A stretch of 64,000 nucleotides of DNA from Mucilaginibacter sp. (GTDB taxonomy: Bacteria; Bacteroidota; Bacteroidia; Sphingobacteriales; Sphingobacteriaceae), in the NCBI RefSeq assembly GCF_025359345.1, contig NZ_JANYGQ010000003.1:124001-188000 (forward strand). Direction: 5' to 3'. The first letter of the stretch is position 1, and each line of letters begins with the position of its first letter. The translations under genes were made by a program, and so were the position numbers. This document shows, in pieces, positions 62,419 to 64,000 of this stretch. Under the pieces are notes generated by a model. It ran no database searches, was not told the origin of the DNA, and worked only from the letters and a program-made list of their open reading frames with translations.

Positions 62419-63726
62419 TTGTTGCTAACCGAAGACCAGATTTTAAGCCTTGCACCCGACGAAGCTTCAAAAAAAGCAGGGCGCGATTTAGCCAATCCCG
62501 CAAAATGGGTTAGCAAAGGAATTAATGAGCAAGCGCTTTGGGGCGAATGCCAGGGCAGCGGCAGCAAACCCTATCAAACACAGGTCGACTTAACGGCCAT
62601 AGCTTTCAAATGTTCGTGCCCCAGTCGCAAATTCCCATGTAAACACGGATTGGGCCTGTTGTTGCTGCGTGCGCGTCAGCCCGGACTATTCAGCACTTCA
62701 AATATGCCCCAGTGGGTAAATGATTGGATAAGCAAGCGGTCGGAAAAAGAAGAAAAGAAGGTTGAAAAAGCAGATAAGCCTGTTGATGAAGCCGCCCAGG
62801 CCAAACGCCAGCAGGCGCGTGAGCAAAAAGTGAGCGCCGGTATCAACGAGCTGCTGGTTTGGATAAAAGACATTGTTCGCAATGGTATCTTAAGTCTGCC
62901 GGAAAAAGGGGGGGCTTATTGGGAGAATATGTCCCGCCGGATGGTTGATGCCCAGGCAACGGGATTGGCGGCAATGATTAAAAACCTTGGGGCAACCAAC
63001 TTTTGGAACGAAGGCTGGCAGAGCGGTTTTATGGGCAAGCTGCTGCAATTGTACCTGGTGGCCGAAAGTTACCGGCACATTCCCAACATCAATGAATTAT
63101 TGCAGCAGGACGTTCGTTCGGCTATTGGTTTTACCATAAACCAGGAGGAACTTAAACAGCAAACCGGCACAAAAGATACCTGGCTGGTTTTGGGTAAAGA
63201 CAGCCGCGAAGAACAACAGCTTACTATCGAACAAAACTGGCTATACGGCCTCAATACCAACCAATACGCACTTATATTGCAGTTTAACGCAAAAGGGCAG
63301 GTAAGCACTTTGTCTTTAACACAAGGCATGTATATTGATGCCGAACTGGCGTATTTTCCGTCATCGGTGCCGTACCGGGCAATAGTTAAAAACCATACTA
63401 CTGCCAGGCGCCCCGAAAACCAGGTTACCCAATGTTTTAAAGGCTGGCAGGAGATTGCGGAACAAGAGACCCTGTTAAACAGCCGGTTGCCTTTCAGGAA
63501 CGAGATGCCATTTGTGGTGGCATCGCTAAAACCGGTATTATATCAAAACCAATGGTGGCTGCAGGATACCGACGGCTGTTTGTGTAAAATTACAGCCGAT
63601 TTTAAAAACATATGGCAACTGATGGCCATTACCGGGGGAGAACCCGCAACCATGAGTATTATAGGTAAAGAAAATGAATACAGGCCGATAGGTGCCTGGT
63701 ATAACAATAATTATCAAGCTGTTTAA
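62419..63726 (+). CDS. SWIM zinc-finger protein
   Basis: 435 residues from TTG 62419 (no ATG or GTG is available upstream in frame; TTG 62422 is equally possible). The N terminus LTEDQILSLAPDEASKKAGRDLA is typical for this family. A SWIM zinc motif sits at about residues 63-80: CSCPSRKFPCKHGLGLLLL (CxC...CxH). The rest is mostly alpha-helical with a Lys/Glu-rich linker (about 100-130). SWIM domains bind nucleic acid or protein. The stop and the next ATG overlap in TAATG, so the following gene is translationally coupled. Confidence 0.9.
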   Translation: MLLTEDQILSLAPDEASKKAGRDLANPAKWVSKGINEQALWGECQGSGSKPYQTQVDLTAIAFKCSCPSRKFPCKHGLGLLLLRARQPGLFSTSNMPQWVNDWISKRSEKEEKKVEKADKPVDEAAQAKRQQAREQKVSAGINELLVWIKDIVRNGILSLPEKGGAYWENMSRRMVDAQATGLAAMIKNLGATNFWNEGWQSGFMGKLLQLYLVAESYRHIPNINELLQQDVRSAIGFTINQEELKQQTGTKDTWLVLGKDSREEQQLTIEQNWLYGLNTNQYALILQFNAKGQVSTLSLTQGMYIDAELAYFPSSVPYRAIVKNHTTARRPENQVTQCFKGWQEIAEQETLLNSRLPFRNEMPFVVASLKPVLYQNQWWLQDTDGCLCKITADFKNIWQLMAITGGEPATMSIIGKENEYRPIGAWYNNNYQAV

Positions 63727-64000
63727 TGAGGGCCTGGGAACATATAATAAATGCAGCTATGATTGGCACTGGCAAGCCGATGCCAGGCAACCCGGAAATT
63801 CCCGGGGATATAGCCGCGATTGTTGATGTTATTGAAGCCGAGGAGTTATTAGATAAGGAATCGAAATACCTGCAAAAGGCTGCTTTAATATACAATTACA
63901 GGCAATGCGGCTTTACGCCACTGCAAAAACACGACTTGTTATTAAATAAAGCTGAAGCAGAAACAAGGCAATACTGTTCAGATACGGCGGCCGGTGTTTT
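63726..64000 (+). CDS. Probable DUF5691-family protein (3' end outside the window)
   Basis: ATG 63726 overlaps the SWIM stop by one base, and the frame is open to the right edge: 91 residues visible, MRAWEHIINAAMIGTGKPMP, then a region rich in Glu and Leu (VDVIEAEELLDKESKYLQKAALIYNYRQCG). The coupling, helical nature and neighbour gene fit DUF5691, a family commonly found next to SWIM proteins; the family call is tentative because most of the gene is missing. Confidence 0.7.
   Translation, partial: MRAWEHIINAAMIGTGKPMPGNPEIPGDIAAIVDVIEAEELLDKESKYLQKAALIYNYRQCGFTPLQKHDLLLNKAEAETRQYCSDTAAGV

Noticed and set aside
1..64000. CRISPR arrays, tRNA or rRNA genes, insertion sequences, phage genes
   Set aside because: Scanned for; no regularly spaced repeats, cloverleaf candidates, transposase or integrase frames were found. 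Absence of a tRNA was judged by eye, not by a covariance search.

Overview
The window reads as chromosomal DNA of a Bacteroidota member, most likely Sphingobacteriaceae (Mucilaginibacter/Pedobacter-like). Reasons: SusC/SusD outer-membrane pairs with an ECF sigma/FecR pair, GH92 and GH20 enzymes, many lipoproteins and secreted proteins ending their signals in -AQ, DUF3857 transglutaminase-like proteins, bTHX, and promoter elements of the TAnnTTTG type. No rRNA, tRNA, CRISPR array, integrase or insertion sequence was seen. The species assignment is an inference.

Layout. 1-2296: mutS, cut by the left edge. 2400-4532: two NlpC/P60 lipoproteins (the first frameshifted) and a TMEM175-like channel. 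4574-8587: a possible small membrane protein and two translationally coupled DUF3857 proteins, one with a dead transglutaminase site. 8791-13658: housekeeping and hypothetical genes (DnaQ-like exonuclease, queG, SpoIIAA-like, SnoaL-like, polysaccharide deacetylase). 13701-24181, all on the minus strand: a complete polysaccharide-utilisation locus for alpha-mannosides (ECF sigma, FecR, SusC, SusD, GH92, exported Gfo/Idh protein). 24324-27789: ruvB, a polyprenol-phosphate mannose synthase-like GT2 and a POT transporter. 28102-38169: carboxylase beta subunit, M19 dipeptidase, two TonB_C/MORN-like proteins, trxB, bTHX, GH20 hexosaminidase and a PliI-like lipoprotein. 38589-40970: a MacB/FtsX permease gene broken by one in-frame amber codon.

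42056-52100 is the most striking region: Ser/Thr kinase, FHA-like protein, 32-residue membrane peptide, PP2C phosphatase with a transmembrane anchor, a 1354-residue fusion of a SEDS (RodA/FtsW) glycosyltransferase with a class B penicillin-binding protein, FHA protein, second Ser/Thr kinase. It has the same components as the actinobacterial pstP-rodA-pbpA-pknA/pknB-fhaA/B locus, but the polymerase and transpeptidase are one polypeptide, the kinases lack PASTA domains and both are non-RD (HGD). It looks like a phosphorylation-controlled peptidoglycan synthase.

53110-60838 looks like an extracytoplasmic redox module: Rieske-type lipoprotein, thioredoxin, ApbE flavin transferase, DUF4266 lipoprotein, DUF3570 outer-membrane protein, VIT transporter, beta-barrel protein, cytochrome b561-like protein and a two-component system divergent from it. 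60908-64000 holds a DUF4403 lipoprotein, a SWIM zinc-finger protein and the start of a probable DUF5691 gene, which may open a SWIM/MoxR/VWA-type cluster beyond the right edge.

Recurrent themes are tandem paralogue pairs (NlpC, DUF3857, TonB_C/MORN, kinases), three disrupted or degenerate genes, and a dispersed intergenic GAGATTAG-type repeat, often directly after stop codons.
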